From contig NC_134850.1 in assembly GCF_965363235.1 (NCBI RefSeq), forward strand, positions 34,135,102 through 34,199,101: 64,000 nucleotides of DNA. Direction: 5' to 3'. The translations under genes were made by a program, and so were the position numbers. The notes under the pieces are model-generated. The model was not told where the DNA came from, searched no databases, and saw only the letters and a program-made list of their open reading frames with translations. The stretch's first letter is position 1, and each line of letters opens with the position of its first letter. The stretch is from Mytilus galloprovincialis. Lineage: Eukaryota > Mollusca > Bivalvia > Mytilida > Mytilidae. This document shows positions 11,700 to 23,811 of this stretch, in pieces.

Positions 11700-11830
11700 C
11701 TTATACCCTGCCAATTTGTTATGGTTGTGCCTGTTCCAAGTCAGGATCCGATAATTCAGTGATTGTCGTTTGTTTATGTGTAACATATCTGTTTTTCAAT
11801 TTTTTTGTACATAAATTAAAGCACAATACA
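11700..11830 (+). repeat. SINE-like mussel repeat, 5' part only
   Basis: Contains 'gttccaagtcaggatccga' and 'gattgtcgtttgtttatgtg', the head of the SINE-like repeat. It lacks the 'ctcattggcaatcat' tail. Confidence 0.6.
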
Positions 11831-12879
11831 TTTGTACATGAAACACAAAGCTCATCACTGAGATAGTAGTCTCAGATAGAGGGAGGCGGGGTCAACCAAA
11901 CTCCCCTATTCAATCTGAATGCAGGACAGAAAGTCACAGTCAAAAAGTCACACACTGTCACAGGACAAAAAGTCACAATTTAGTTTTGAGATTATTTTTC
12001 TTTGAACAAGAAAACACTCTTTTTGTATTTTTCTTGAAGTTTTATACATGAACATGATGTAGCAACTTTTAAATTAAAATTTATTAAAAACAAATAAATT
12101 AGTGCATTAGGTTTGCGCACATTACCATTACATTTGCACACAAAAATCATTACGTTTGTGTGCAGCTTTTGATTACATTTGCACGCATTTTTTAACATGT
12201 AAATATAAAAAAAAAGGTATAGTATGCACCCAGCTAACAATGTTACGTCATAATTACGTCGTGACAATGTCATGTTTTCGTCGCATTGACGTCAGGTTAT
12301 TACGTTGTATTTACGTAAAAGTGTATGGTTTTCTTGACGTTGTCACAACGTCGTACATTAACGTTGTGGTGACGTAAAATTACGTTTCTACAACGTTATT
12401 CCTGACATTACAACAACGTTTATATCACGTTATGTCGATGTTGTCACAACGTCATGGTGACGTAAAATTACGTTTCTACAACGTTATTCCTGACATTTGT
12501 GGTGACGTAAAACGTAAAATTACGTTTCTACAACGTTAATATCACATTATGTCGACGTAATATACTTGCACTTTTATATTATGCTTTATAATTGGCCAAA
12601 AAATGATCGTATATACACACACATAGTATCAACTGTGTTTGGGACCATGAGGTGACCTCTAGATGATATATGTTGGTGTTATTCTCTGAAGGAATTCGTA
12701 TATTCTGCATCATCATCTTTTTTTTTTTGTAGCTTCAATCGAATTACTGTTTCAGTAATTGTGATATAACAGAAATGAATCCTAGGGCCATCTATAGCTG
12801 AGTGGCTGCCTATTCGTATGCAGTTCTTGATAGTGCTTGTAAAAATAATATGCATTTATCATATATGTTACTCTATAAG

Positions 12880-13055
12880 AGGGATGTTGCCCCGGTCTCT
12901 TTAACCCGTTTTTAATTGCTGCCTATACGATATGGGATTTGCCCATTGTTGAAGGCAGTACATTGACCTCTATAGTTATTTTCTGTGTCGTTTGGTCTCT
13001 TGTGGAGTCTCGTTGGCAATCATAGTACCACATCTTCTTTTTTTATATTCAATTT
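12880..13055 (+). repeat. SINE-like mussel repeat, 3' part
   Basis: Contains 'gctgcctatacgatatggga', 'ttgcccattgttgaaggcag' and 'ggcaatcatagtaccacatc'. A truncated copy of the family at 470-735. Confidence 0.65.
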
Positions 13056-13179
13056 ATTTCATCGTAATATACATTTCTCATTAAGCATGTTCACGTTCTG
13101 AATATAATATCTGGCTAGCTAAATACCCACCCATGAAAGTTATAAAAAAAAGTTTATGAAAAGTAAATAATGCCTGCAA

Positions 13180-13495
13180 ATGTTTGCACCTGTCCTAAGT
13201 CAGGAACTGTACAGTACTAGTGAGTTGTCGTTTGTTTATGTAATTTATACGCGCTTCTTGTTTCTCGTTTTTTTTAAAAATTTTATATAGATTAGACCGT
13301 TGTTTTTCTCGTTTGAATGGTTTTACACTAGTAATTTTGGGGCCCTTTATAGCTTGTTGTTCGATGTGAGCCAAGGCTCCGTGTTGAAGGCCGTACATTG
13401 ACCTATAATGATTTACTTTTTCGAGTTAAATTGTTATTTGGACGGAGAGTTGTCTCATTGGCACTCACACAACATCTTCCTATATCTGTATATCA
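13180..13495 (+). repeat. SINE-like mussel repeat, variant subfamily
   Basis: The head is 'gcacctgtcctaagtcagga'. The middle 'gtgagccaaggctccgtgtt' and the tail 'gtctcattggcactcacac' differ from the main type and match the copies at 45745 and (inverted) 58612. This shows at least two subfamilies. Confidence 0.7.
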
Positions 13496-13535
13496 AAAAG
13501 TAAAGAATTGATCGTTAACTTTGTTTATTTAATTT

Positions 13536-14631
13536 TTAAATGTTCTCCTGGGTCCCTGGTAGTGGTATTTCCGGAGCTGCTGCAATTATCCTTTTAACAG
13601 TTGGTTCCTGCAATGACAATACAAAAACTTATTTGTACAAAAAGTTAAATTGTAATTATTCTAGGTCAAACATTATTGCAAATAAATACTAGATCTATGT
13701 AGCTGTGTGTAAGACGTGGCTTTCCAAATCTCCTTGAAAAACACATAAACTACATAATCATATATTCAGTTAAATTTAATGTTAGTCTACCCTTAATTTA
13801 TTGTCCCAAAAGAGTATCTTCATCTTCACAATGCTAGTTACAAATGCATATCTATAAGGCCACCCTTAAAAAATTGTTTGTTTAGCATTGCCGACCCACA
13901 CTATCAGCAGGTGGGTAGGTAGGTAGGGATTTTTTTTTTTTTTTACATTTAAAAGATTTATACATGTAAATCATGAAGTCTCTAGATCAATGTTGTCTAA
14001 AGCATTGCAGCATTGTTGTGTGTACATGCTGGTGGTTTCTTTGAAAGGGGTCAACCGTCAATGTCACATTCTACATCATACACAGAAACAAAATCAAGAG
14101 CATACCAGGCACTAGTAAGACCCAAACTGGAATATAGTTGTAGTATCTGGGACCCCCATATGAAAGAACAACAGATACAATTAGAAAATTTACAGAGACT
14201 TGCTGCTCGTTAAGTACACAACAACTACGATTACCCGAGCAGTGTCACAAACATGCTAAATCAGTTGAAATGGCCACCACTAGCTGAGAGACGCTTAAAA
14301 ACCAGACTTATTTTATTTTATAAAGTAATACATTGTCTTGTTGCCATTCCATCGCATATTCTTGAACAAACAGACAGCAGAACAAGACAAAATTTTAGGC
14401 CTAATAACAATTTCGTGCTGAATTAAAAAAAAACAACAACATAGAATACAAACAATAATAATTTTGGGAAATATTCCAATATAGGTTGCACTATACGGGG
14501 AAATAAGGGTATTCTTACCTTATAGCGTGTTCCGCCTGGTTTTGGGGGTATATGTTTTACGGTTTCCCCAATCAATTCTTCAATATCTGATGTCCTTGCT
14601 GAGGGGTACATGTAGTTCTTCATGCAAGACT
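13536..14631 (-). CDS. Unknown gene, last two exons
   Basis: Exon 14519-14631 has acceptor 'ttttgtag' and strong donor AAG|GTAAGAAT. After two bases of a split codon it reads SCMKNYMYPSARTSDIEELI then GETVKHIPPKPGGTRYK. Exon 13536-13607 has acceptor 'gtcattgcag' and reads EPTVKRIIAAAPEIPLPGTQ followed by ENI and TAA. Lengths (113 and 72 nt) and phase (0) agree, so these look like the true 3' end of a gene. No domain was recognised. A promoter-like first exon with a donor lies upstream at 17633. The coding start and middle exons were not found. The location inside the 12227-18656 element suggests a transposon-borne gene or a captured host gene. Confidence 0.42.
14010..14426 (+). pseudogene. 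LINE reverse-transcriptase C-terminal remnant
   Basis: The reading frame gives SRAYQALVRPKLEYSCSIWD, then QLENLQRLAAR, an in-frame TAA at 14211-14213, and in the same frame NNYDYPSSVTNMLNQLKWPP and LAERRLKTRLILFYKVIHCL to a stop at 14424-14426. 'LVRPxLEY..SIWDP' and 'QR.AAR.....Y....SV..ML..L.WPxLxxRR' are hallmarks of the tail after the RT domain in CR1/L2/Jockey-type LINEs. The 5' part (endonuclease and RT fingers/palm) is missing, as usual for 5'-truncated copies, and the internal stop shows it is dead. Confidence 0.85.
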
Positions 14632-15404
14632 CTACAAAAATTGACATTGATAAAATTTGCATAGTGATATTAAATATAATTTAAAAATAAACCGTAGACT
14701 GTCAGGGAGCAACAATTTAACTTCAAGGAGGGTCATGGTTTTTGCTTGAGTCAGTGAAGTGCAAACAATTTTATTCAATTTTTCAACGATATCAATCAAA
14801 TTATTTTTTTTTTAAGTCTAACACTATAAGGTGTGGGTGGAATCTGGATTCAGAATATTTTTTGTCCTGTACTCGAACAGAATATTTTGTTTCATCAATT
14901 TGGAAATCTTAAGAAAAAACTCTATGACCCCCCCCCCCCCTTTTTATAGTTAAATGGTGGTTCCTTAATTTCAAAGGCAAATTCGGTATTTTCATTAAAT
15001 ATTTATGAGTTTGAAGCTATAATATTGATTTTGTTAGATATTACTATTAGATGGCATAATGATTTATCATTTATCAAATTAAATACACAGCTTTTTTACA
15101 TTTTTTATTAATTTTTACATTATGACATATTCCAATCTTCATTGTGACTGATATATCTTTTTAAACTCCACAAAGAACCGGTAAAAAAAACAAATTCACA
15201 GTATTGTCAGCGCCGGCAAAATAGCCATTACTTTTGAATTATGCTATAGCTATTTATAGCTCGCTTTTAATCGAGATATTATAATCATATCATAATTACT
15301 GTTTCACCGGCAAATAAGCCACTGCCAAAATAATAAAAAAAAAAATATAATTGAAAATTATGACCATAAATGTATGTTTTACATTTACAAATTTGCCATA
15401 TATA

Positions 15405-16029
15405 TGTTCCAGACCATTGAGTATTTGGACCGTACGAGTACGGTCCGGACCGTATATACGTATACTCGTACGATCCGACCATACGCGTGCGGTCGGACCG
15501 TATGAGTATACGCGTATGGTCCAGTACGAACTGACCTAATGTTATTGGATCATATGGTTTACATTTAGACAACCATTATCACAATCTTTATTTTTATTAT
15601 TACAAATTGTTATTATTACAATTAGATGGACGTATTTTTTTTTTGCGTTAAATGTGTGCTGTTCATGCATGTTCCCTTGCATTTACATTTTTGTTTCTAA
15701 AATTGCTAAATAGTGTCCTCCCACATTATGTTTTCTTCCGATATCTTCAATTTCAGTGATCATATAATTCAATTAATGTATTACTGGTCGACATGTTCAG
15801 ACACACAAGAAATTGACAGATTTAATTAGCGCGAATTTTTTAAATAGTTAAAATATAAAGTTTTTATTTCAATTACATTTGAACTTTTTTATATAAATTT
15901 GAGAGTTAAGTTATCTTGATCTGTTTATATATGCATTTGCATTAAACTTGAACAACTTCTTTATATTAGTTTGAGTATTTTGAAAAAGTAAGCATACGGT
16001 CCAAAAACTCATCGATACGGTCTGGAACA
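15405..16029. mobile_element. 625-bp non-autonomous relative of the 7-kb transposon
   Basis: It begins TGTTCCAGACCATTGAGTAT then TTGGACCGTACG, and ends ..CATACGGTCC then ..CGATACGGTCTGGAACA. TATA flanks both sides (15401-15404, 16030-16033) as a 4-bp target duplication. These ends match those of the autonomous element at 27615-34661, which also has a 4-bp duplication (TTTA). The left subterminal 110 bp holds many short palindromes of the GTACGAGTACGG/CGTATACG type. No complete ORF; the interior is AT-rich. Confidence 0.88.
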
Positions 16030-16451
16030 TATAAATACAGATTAATCGTTGACTATTTATTCAGTCATTATATACATATAATAATAATAATTAAAGGAGT
16101 AGTGGTATGATTTTTTTGTAAATTATATTGTCCCTTGCAAAAATAAATAACTATAAATAATAATTTATTTTATTAAAGTGTCACATACTCGTCTACTGAT
16201 GTTATACATACAGATAATATTATATAATATACATTGCACAATAGTAAGATAAGACAAATACCCAGCCTACATAGGCTTATGAGACACTATATACAAATAT
16301 ATACCTATTTATTAAACAAATACAAATTGTAAAACATAGTAAAATGTCAAAAATGTTTAAAATTATCCGGATTTTTCAAATAATAATAAAAATTAAAATA
16401 TGTAATTAAAAAAAAACCATAACCTTAATTTAAAAACAGAAATATAAATAT

Positions 16452-16535
16452 AAAAAAGAAGATATGGTATGAATGCCAATGAGACAACTCTCCACAAGAG
16501 ACCAAAATGACAAAGAAATTAAAAACTACAAAGTT
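16452..16535 (-). repeat. SINE-like mussel repeat, 3' part
   Basis: Contains 'atgccaatgagacaactctc' and 'cacaagagaccaaaatgac', the inverted tail of the family at 470-735. Confidence 0.7.
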
Positions 16536-16876
16536 GATTTTTGTAAAAAATCTTTTGTATTTATTCATTCTAAATTTTTATCAGTTCTTTAGTTTATGAG
16601 TTCAATGCACAAGACTTTATATTGTAAATACACTTGAGTTATTTTCAAGGTATGCCATCACTGTGTGTGTATAAAGTTAACATGACATGGCAAATACATA
16701 CCACTGATAGCTCGCTATCCTGACCTCAATTAGAATCAAATTAGCTACACGTGTGTAAGGTTTCTGCAGACGAAATTAGCAAAAGTTTTTTGTAAAAATA
16801 ATTTATAAAGCAAGAGTACAACAAAATTTAATTTCATATCTATCATGTCACTCTTCTAAAATGGTTTTATGTATTA

Positions 16877-17165
16877 GGGAGCTACCATTTGATTTTTATG
16901 GGGGGGGGGCTAGGATGAAAAATTTTGTCCTGCATTTTTTTTTAGCTGTAATCTCTGTCCTGCCTTTTTATTTTTCACTCTGTTTGGTCCTGCTTTTTTT
17001 TTTTTAGTTTATCCTGACTTTTTTTTTTACCAAAATTGTCGTCCTGACATTTTTTTTTTTGGCAATTGTCTCATCCTGCCTTTTTTTTTTACTTAAAACT
17101 CCTGTCCTGCCTATTTTTTTCAAATTTCATCCTAGCCCCCCCATAAAAATCAAATGGTAGCTCCC
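16877..17165. mobile_element. Harbinger-type MITE (TTA duplication)
   Basis: The ends GGGAGCTACCATTTGATTTT + TATGGGGGG are inverted perfectly at the right side, and TTA flanks both ends. A 3-bp TWA duplication plus GGG ends is the signature of PIF/Harbinger non-autonomous elements. The interior consists of repeated 'tcctgcctttttttttt' stretches, an internal minisatellite. Confidence 0.8.
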
Positions 17166-17632
17166 TTACATCATGCAAGTGTTGTAAAACCAGAATAGTG
17201 GTGCGATATGTATAAATTATCGGGTTTTCTACATGCTGATATCGTAAAAATATCAGCCCCGAGGCACAATGTGAACCTTTTTGACGAGCGGCTGATATTT
17301 TCCGACATATATACGAAGAAAACCCGCATTGTCACGATTGTGACGTTGCTGTCAGATAATTTCACCTCTCACATCATTTTGCACATTGTGACGTCGCTGG
17401 TAGTGATAATGCTTGGAGCACAAAAATCATGCTTGAAACACCAGATCCTGTATTTTGACATATATACCGGCCTCTCTAACTTTTGACAATCACTTTTCCA
17501 TTGTGGCGTCAGATGTTTTGTTTTATGACGTCAAAACTTTACGGGAACATCATTCTGTTCCTTTATAATAGAAACTTTATAAAAAGTAAGAAGAAAAAAC
17601 AACAGTTAAAGAATACAGATAAATGTACTTAC

Positions 17633-17735
17633 GTTGGATCTTAGTGCAGTGGCTTGGTGGATGGCGTTTACTTTGAATATGACGTCATCACTTAAATAGC
17701 GTCACAACTAAAAGCCCTAACAACGGAACCAAAAT
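17633..17735 (-). promoter_or_regulatory. Possible promoter and 5' non-coding first exon
   Basis: The minus strand shows a GC-richer stretch with a perfect cAMP-response element TGACGTCA (17680-17687) and ends in a strong donor (CAAC|GTAAGTAC). The only ATG (in 'gtgatgacg') opens a seven-codon uORF. It could be the first exon of the gene ending at 13536. The ACGTC motif is common throughout this element, so the CRE may be incidental. Confidence 0.3.
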
Positions 17736-17969
17736 CGGAAACGTTACGGTATTTCCGTATCTTTTTTTAACGTACAGACTCCGTCCCCTTTCCCAGGTAA
17801 TGCCTGCCTCATATCAAATATTGTTCATTAGTTCTACCAATACAAACAAGACAAATTAACTCTAGTACATAATAAAAGAAGAAATTTTGCTATTGTAAAT
17901 TTTAGGGATGTCTACAATTACGTTGCTACAACGTTTTAATTACGTGATTTATTTGATCGATGTACAGTA

Positions 17970-18281
17970 GAGGGGAGGACAGGGGTAAGGGAGACAGGGA
18001 GAAAGGGGGTAGGAGAAAGGAGAAAGGGGGTGGGAGAAAGGAGAAAGGGGATAGGAGAAAGGAGAGGAAGGCTGGGAGAAAGGAGAAAAAGTTGGAGAAA
18101 GGAGAAAAAGTTGGAGAAAGGAGAAAAAATAAAATATCTCTAATTTTAAAAAAATTTCTAATATTTCAATAAAAAATATCTCAAAAGGAGATGTTTTATT
18201 CTAATGGGAGAAAGGAGAACGTGGGAGAAAGGAGAAGAGGGGTAGGAGAAGGGAGAAGGGTACCCCCCTGTCCTCCCCCTC
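17970..18281. mobile_element. Purine-rich MITE (ACAGTA duplication)
   Basis: The TIR GAGGGGAGGACAGGGG is inverted at the right as CCCCTGTCCTCCCCCTC. ACAGTA (17964-17969 and 18282-18287) is a 6-bp target duplication. The inside is almost pure purine: many GGGAGAAAGGAGAA repeats broken by a short AT-rich spacer. The open frame across it is a repeat artefact. Confidence 0.8.
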
Positions 18282-18659
18282 ACAGTACATATTGCAATTA
18301 TTTTTTATTATTTTTTTTTTATTATTACGATGTTTTATTGATGACAAAAACATGGTTCCTCTTTTATAATAGCGTAAAAATCAACTTAATACTTTATCGA
18401 CCAAAAATATGACGACGTTGCTATAACGTCACAGATACGTGACAGATGCGTCGCAATATGACATTGCAACAACGTAATATAAACGTTATTAAAAACAATA
18501 ATAACGTTGTCCTGACGTCGTTTCTACGTCGTATCTGACGTGACGTAAAATTACATTCTCACAACGTTGCAACAACGTCGTACTAACGTAACGTCAGCCA
18601 TGACCTTTCAGCGACCAATACGTAACGTCGCAAGGACGTCATGTGTTTCCTGGGTGATT

Positions 18660-18822
18660 GCTTTTTACAGCTGACTATGCGGTATGGGCTTTACCTCGGG
18701 CTTTGCTCATTGTTGAAGGCTGTTTGGTGACCTATGGTTGTTAATGTCTGTGTCATTTTGGTCTCTTGTGGACAGTTGTCTCATTGGCAATCATACCACA
18801 TCTTCTTTTTTATATTATGAAC
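18660..18822 (+). repeat. SINE-like mussel repeat, 3' part
   Basis: Contains 'ctgactatgcggtatgggct' and 'gttgtctcattggcaatcat'. A short 'tacctcgggctt' duplication is inserted relative to other copies. Confidence 0.7.
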
Positions 18823-19021
18823 AATTTCCTAAAATTAAAAATGAATATATGTAATAAAAAGAAGATATTTCAAAATCTTTTTTCATTTATATTCAATCAA
18901 TTGTCAACAAATTGTTTGTGACTTTTTGTGCTATCAACTTTGTTACTTTATGCCTGAGTTTGACATGTGTTTGACTTTTTGTCCTGTGACTTTTTGTCGG
19001 AATGTCCTGTGACTTTCTGTT

Positions 19022-22000
19022 CGTTTACCTTCCATCTAAATCAGTGAACTGAATAATTGTTTTTTGCAGAAGTCCGGGGAGTGTTAAAAAATCACATGTG
19101 CAAGTTGAGAGTCAACACTTACACAGGGACTACACAATACTTTTTCAGAATGTCAGCAAAAAAGAATCACTGGAGACAGGGGAGTGTAACCGATGAATTG
19201 ATCCTGAATCAGATAAGATTTTCCCGGTACGTCTAAACACCGCTCAGGAGGACCTCCTGGGTGCACACATGCAGGACATACAAAGTGCACTCATGGCAGA
19301 CCCTATATAGTCGCCGTCGTATCTGCACACATGATGGATGTATATATTCGTTATAGATCGTCATACACTTCTCATTTTAGAGTTAAATTTGCAAGCAACC
19401 TCTTAAGATTTTAAAATAATAATGCTACTAAAAATATATTATTTCCCCCAATTTTCGCAATTTTTTCGCCATATAAAATATTTAGGCGACTGTGCTTTTA
19501 GTGAATATAAACGATTACGAGGCCTCACGAATAAATATAAATATGAAATAAACTGGAACATCGATTAGCATAGATCGAGCAGCAGAGTAAACTTCCACAT
19601 AAATCTCGAAGTTATTTACGCCGGATAATATAGACTGTGCTCCTGAATAAAGTTGTCAAATACATTAATTTGTGTTTTTTACTTCTACAAGAAATTTGAT
19701 TCAAATGCTAATTACGCACCATTTGCTGAGCAGAGAATCATTCTAAGCCAGGAACCGTCTATACTAACTGATAACAGTAAGAATAGAACTGAAGTCTCTG
19801 TAAAAAGGCAGTCAATCCTAACAGAACTGTATTAACTTAATGATACATGTACATCAAGTTCCAGCACCTCACCAAGCACCCTTGCCTTGCATACTGAGAT
19901 GGCAAACTGGTGTGTGTCAGTATTTTAATATAAAACTGCGTAGGTTCATATCGTTTGATTCAACGTTTGTTTGGTTATTTTTTAAGGATCGTTGTAAAAT
20001 TATATCTAAATCTTTGTTAAAATACGATATTAAATTGTTCAATTCTTTCTATTTCATAATTTTGTCAAAGTCTACTTTTTAAAGTTTTAAATTTTACAGA
20101 AAAAATGAATATTCCATTTTGATTTGAAAAAAATCTTTTTGAACTGTCATGACATGGTGTTGCAAAGCTGATTACAGGTAACTATAACATACAGTAATTT
20201 TCCATTTCGACTGCGTGTATTCTCGGGTGTGTATAACGTATAGTTTTCTAGAGAACATCCTGTCTACGTGTAATACAGATTGATGACATTATACAACATT
20301 TCTTTGGTTAAATGTGATAAGGTATCTGTGTCCATTCCCTATTTCAACACCACTAATTTTTCGAAGAAAAAAAAAAAAAAAAAAATTATATGAAATTAAG
20401 AAGAAAAGTAGCAAATATAAACTTCAGTAATTGCGCATTGAGTAAACATAATTCCAATATTGCATTAACAAATCCGTGAGAAAACGTATATATACATGTA
20501 TGAATAAAGATGTGTTTTAAAAGACCTATTGGCATTATTTCACACTAGGACCTAAGATAACTAGAACTAAGCAATGGTTGATCCAGAAATTTTCATAAGT
20601 GGGGACTCATTGACTGCCTTAGAGTGTTCACGTCCAGTCATGCTTCCGTGATTCCCTATATAATCTACCATTTGTTTCCAAAGATTTAGGAGGGGGGCTG
20701 GTACACACATATATATATAAATATACCTCTGCGGCGGAGCCAGCCATTTGAAAAGGAGGGGGGTCTCAACCCAGGAAAAAAGGGGGAGGGGGTGGTTCCA
20801 ACCATATGTCCCCATTCAAATGCATTGATCGTTCAAAAAAAGGGGAGGTTCCAACCCCCGAAACCCTCCCCCTGGATCCGCCACTGATACCTAGTATGCA
20901 TATAATTAAGAACAGCTTTGAATATATGCATATAAAATAATGGTACGTTTAAAAACCGTTCAGGATCTCCTGGTTGCACACAGGACATTAAGTAACTTAG
21001 GACATATATATATAATAGTAAGAGTTCAGGGTATACATTCGATAACTAACATATTTTATAATTTTGTTATTTTTGTTTTGATAAAATCAGAGACATATAA
21101 TACATGTATTGAGACATATATATATGTGTGTCTCTGAAAAAATCAAACCATCTTTAAAGAAGTTATTTCAGTTTGAATCGACTGTCTTTTGCATTAGAAT
21201 TCCAAAACGTTAAAGTTATTTACAAATGCCAAAACCTGCAAGAAAGAAACATTTATATTCGGTGATTTTTACACTAAACGTTTTCGTAATTTGTTTTAAA
21301 AAATATTAAAAAGTACATGTACATCGTTTTTTCAAGATTTGTGTAGTAACTGGTTTAATTAAGTCCCCTTGATGAAATTTAAATTGCGAGACGCTAATTA
21401 ATAAACTATGATCTATCTATCGGCATGCGTCGTTATTTGGGATACGTCACGGATGATCGATGATCATATTCAATACGATATACCAATCATCATTTGAATT
21501 TGGTCAATTGATTTTTAATAATTAGGACTAATTGGTGATGACAGAGAATAAGTCGCTGGTGATGGTTAAAAATACATAGAAGTAAACTTTGCAAAAAAAA
21601 AAGGTTTCCTCGGAAAAAATTATGAAAATATATGAATATGCTAAATATTTTTTTTTCCGAAATAATAATTAAAGACGTTTAGAAATAACAAATTTTCACA
21701 GTTGGGAAATTTTCAATTCAAGTTATTTCATTTTGAAAACGTTGAGAAATATAGATCTTATTATATGTTAAATATGGGCCGCTTGGAGATCAACTTGTGA
21801 AACCCTGCATAATTAGGGTTTGTCTACTTTCGTCTTTTTCAATTGCCAAACATTCTATAATCAAGGATTTGTACAAGGCCTTGTTATAATGAATATTATC
21901 GCCAATATCACCATAATTAAATAAAGAACAGATACAATATTCGCCTAAAGAGTTTGCCATCTAACAATTCAAAATGAAATGTTAAGTCGAAACTGAGGTA

Positions 22001-22300
22001 CCAAATCTATAAAAAGAATCACTATTTTAGTCGAAATTAAACTGTATACATTCTTTTTTTCAAAACTCCTGAAATAATTTAACATTATCTATAGAGAGCT
22101 TACATATGCAAATCTGTTTAGAAGTATGTGAGCGTAAATAAAATTTGTTTATTACCCCCCCCCCTTTTTTCCTTCTATAAAATTTAATTGTAAACAATTT
22201 TCGTTCTTAATTTGTGTTTGCTCATTAACTGGGGTTCATGCTGTCAAAAAACAAAAATGTCTCCTTGTGTAAAAGTTATTGATAAAAAAAAAATTGAAGC
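19022..22300. other. Non-coding interval with repeat fragments
   Basis: 19238-19400 ('gtacgtctaaacaccgctca', 'agtgcactca') and 20940-21010 are partial copies of the terminal repeat of the element at 22305-24160. An A-run sits at 20369-20386. No gene is recognised. Open stretches at 19653-20082 and 20940-21137 have no conserved features. Confidence 0.5.
20573..20890. repeat. GGATCC-ended MITE family copy
   Basis: It begins 'aatggttgatccagaaattt' + 'tcataagtgggg' and ends 'cctggatccgccactgat'. The left part is inverted at 25540-25690 ('ttatgaaaaattctggatcc'), and the right part recurs at 23812-23995 and 26390-26440. It contains G/C homopolymer runs. These look like diverged or composite copies of one MITE family. 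Confidence 0.55.
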
Positions 22301-23177
22301 TTCCAGAAGAATAACGCTACGTCAAAACACCGCTTGAAGGACCTCCTGATTGCACTCATGACATACGAAGTGCACTCAGGACCCTTTATAGTCATCGCAC
22401 ACAGGATGGATGCATATATTCTTTATACGCTTCTTATTTTAGAGTTAAATTTGGTAGAATTTGAAATCGAACTTAGATAGATATGTTACATTTGTAATTC
22501 TTAGAAAATAATAAGGGCACGTGTCACTGATTACACAACTACTGAGCCATGAATTATCCAATCAACAAAATTAATTGGATTATCTTTATTGTTGTTTTAT
22601 ACATTGTGTTGTAAGTACAGTGTGACCATGCGGGAAGTAATATTGTGACGTCTAGAATGAATATCACGATGTTTTAAGATTTTCGTCTTTTATTAAGATT
22701 TCGTTCCATAAATTTTTAAGTTTTATTCTTAATTTTATTATCATGTCCTGGACCAGTAATTAATTCTTTGCACGAGTTTGAAAAGGGAAATAAATGTTCA
22801 TACTTTAAAAGAATTTATATTAATTAAAGTTTTGTATATGGAATCCGCGTTCTAAACGGTAAAAGCCGTACTTTTCAAACAATCAAACTCATATACATGT
22901 AGTTAGATGTTATTTCTCATTTTTATCGAACTTGTCCAGGAATTTTATTTTTGAGTTATACGAATATTTTAAGAAATCCGTTTTTATTAAGTTTTTTTTC
23001 TCTAATTAAAGTCGTTTTGTCCAGTTTCACAAGCCTGAAACGAATTTCAATGCGAAAATAAATTCTGAAAATGAACTTGTCTCCGTTTTCGTCTCCGTTT
23101 TTTAAAAATTATGATATTTTGGGTATAATTATTTCTAAAAAAATATGTAAGTTAGATTGTAGTAGCGAGAAATTATA

Positions 23178-23250
23178 AAAAAGAAGATGTGGTATGATTG
23201 CTAATGAGACAACTATCCACAAAAGACCAAAATGACACAAACATTAACAA
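23178..23250 (-). repeat. SINE-like mussel repeat, 3' part
   Basis: 'aagaagatgtggtatgattg' then 'ctaatgagacaactatccac' and 'aaaagaccaaaatgacac' are the inverted tail of the family. Confidence 0.65.
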
Positions 23251-23811
23251 AGAAAGACTATTTCGAAGACAGTTTATTGACACGAAATCCGTTCAAACCA
23301 CGACTAAGTCTTCGTGCACAGATTTCCGTTAAGGTTAAACTGAATATTGTACATAATTGTCTTCTCTTGTATAATGGTTTGTTGAGAATAAAGATATACA
23401 AATGTAATAAAATTTGATATTCAGTCAACATTGTGTTTGTTTAAAAACTTGATTTAGATAGAGAGAGAGAAAAGAATCACACTGAAAAAACAAAAATCGA
23501 ACTTGTTACAGAAAAAAAACTATAAAATAATTTTCTTTATTCGTGAACTGCAAAACACAACAAATTAATTTACCCGTCATCATGAAAAATAAACTGAAAA
23601 AGCACATCGAATGAGATATATATTTTATTTTTTCTATATGCAAATTCATGTTAAAGGTAAAACTGAACTAAACAATACAATTCCTAAAAAACAATAAAGA
23701 TAATCCAATCAATTTTGTTGATTGGATAATTCATGGCTCAGTAGTTGTGTAATCAGTGACACGTGCCCTTATTATTTTATAAGAATTAACATATCTATCT
23801 AAGTTCGATTC

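Larger units (their letters stand above)
12227..18656. mobile_element. Inner element with CACCCAG ends and dense ACGT subterminal motifs
   Basis: It starts CACCCAGCTAACAATGTTAC and ends ..CATGTGTTTCCTGGGTG, inverted relatives of each other. About 360 bp at the left (12236-12600) and 240 bp at the right (18410-18650) are packed with AACGTT, ACGTCA, GACGTC and TTACGT motifs, unlike the AT-rich surroundings. Dense subterminal motifs are typical binding sites of DNA transposases. Between the ends lie a small minus-strand gene fragment, a LINE remnant, and at least three younger MITEs. No transposase was recognised. Confidence 0.55.
11924..19021. mobile_element. Nested inverted-repeat element, outer shell
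   Basis: The left border has 'gacagaaagtcacag' followed by several 'aaaaagtcaca' motifs (11924-11980). The right border (18910-19021) has the reverse complements, 'tgactttttgtcctgtgact' through 'ctgtgactttctgtt'. It encloses a second shell (12227-18656). Either two elements are nested or one element has layered subterminal repeats. No target duplication was certain. Confidence 0.5.

Noticed and set aside
15285..15572. Overlapping frames on both strands with repeated RSGPY/RSDRT phrases
   Set aside because: Produced by GTACG palindromes at the end of the 625-bp element.
17171..17486. Opposing open frames next to the Harbinger-type MITE
   Set aside because: The sequence is rich in GTGACGT-type motifs of the surrounding element and the frames overlap on both strands. 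Kept only as a possible site for a missing exon.
17960..18172. Lys/Gly/Glu-rich frame (RRKEKGGG..)
   Set aside because: Translation of the GGGAGAAAGGAGAA repeat in a MITE.
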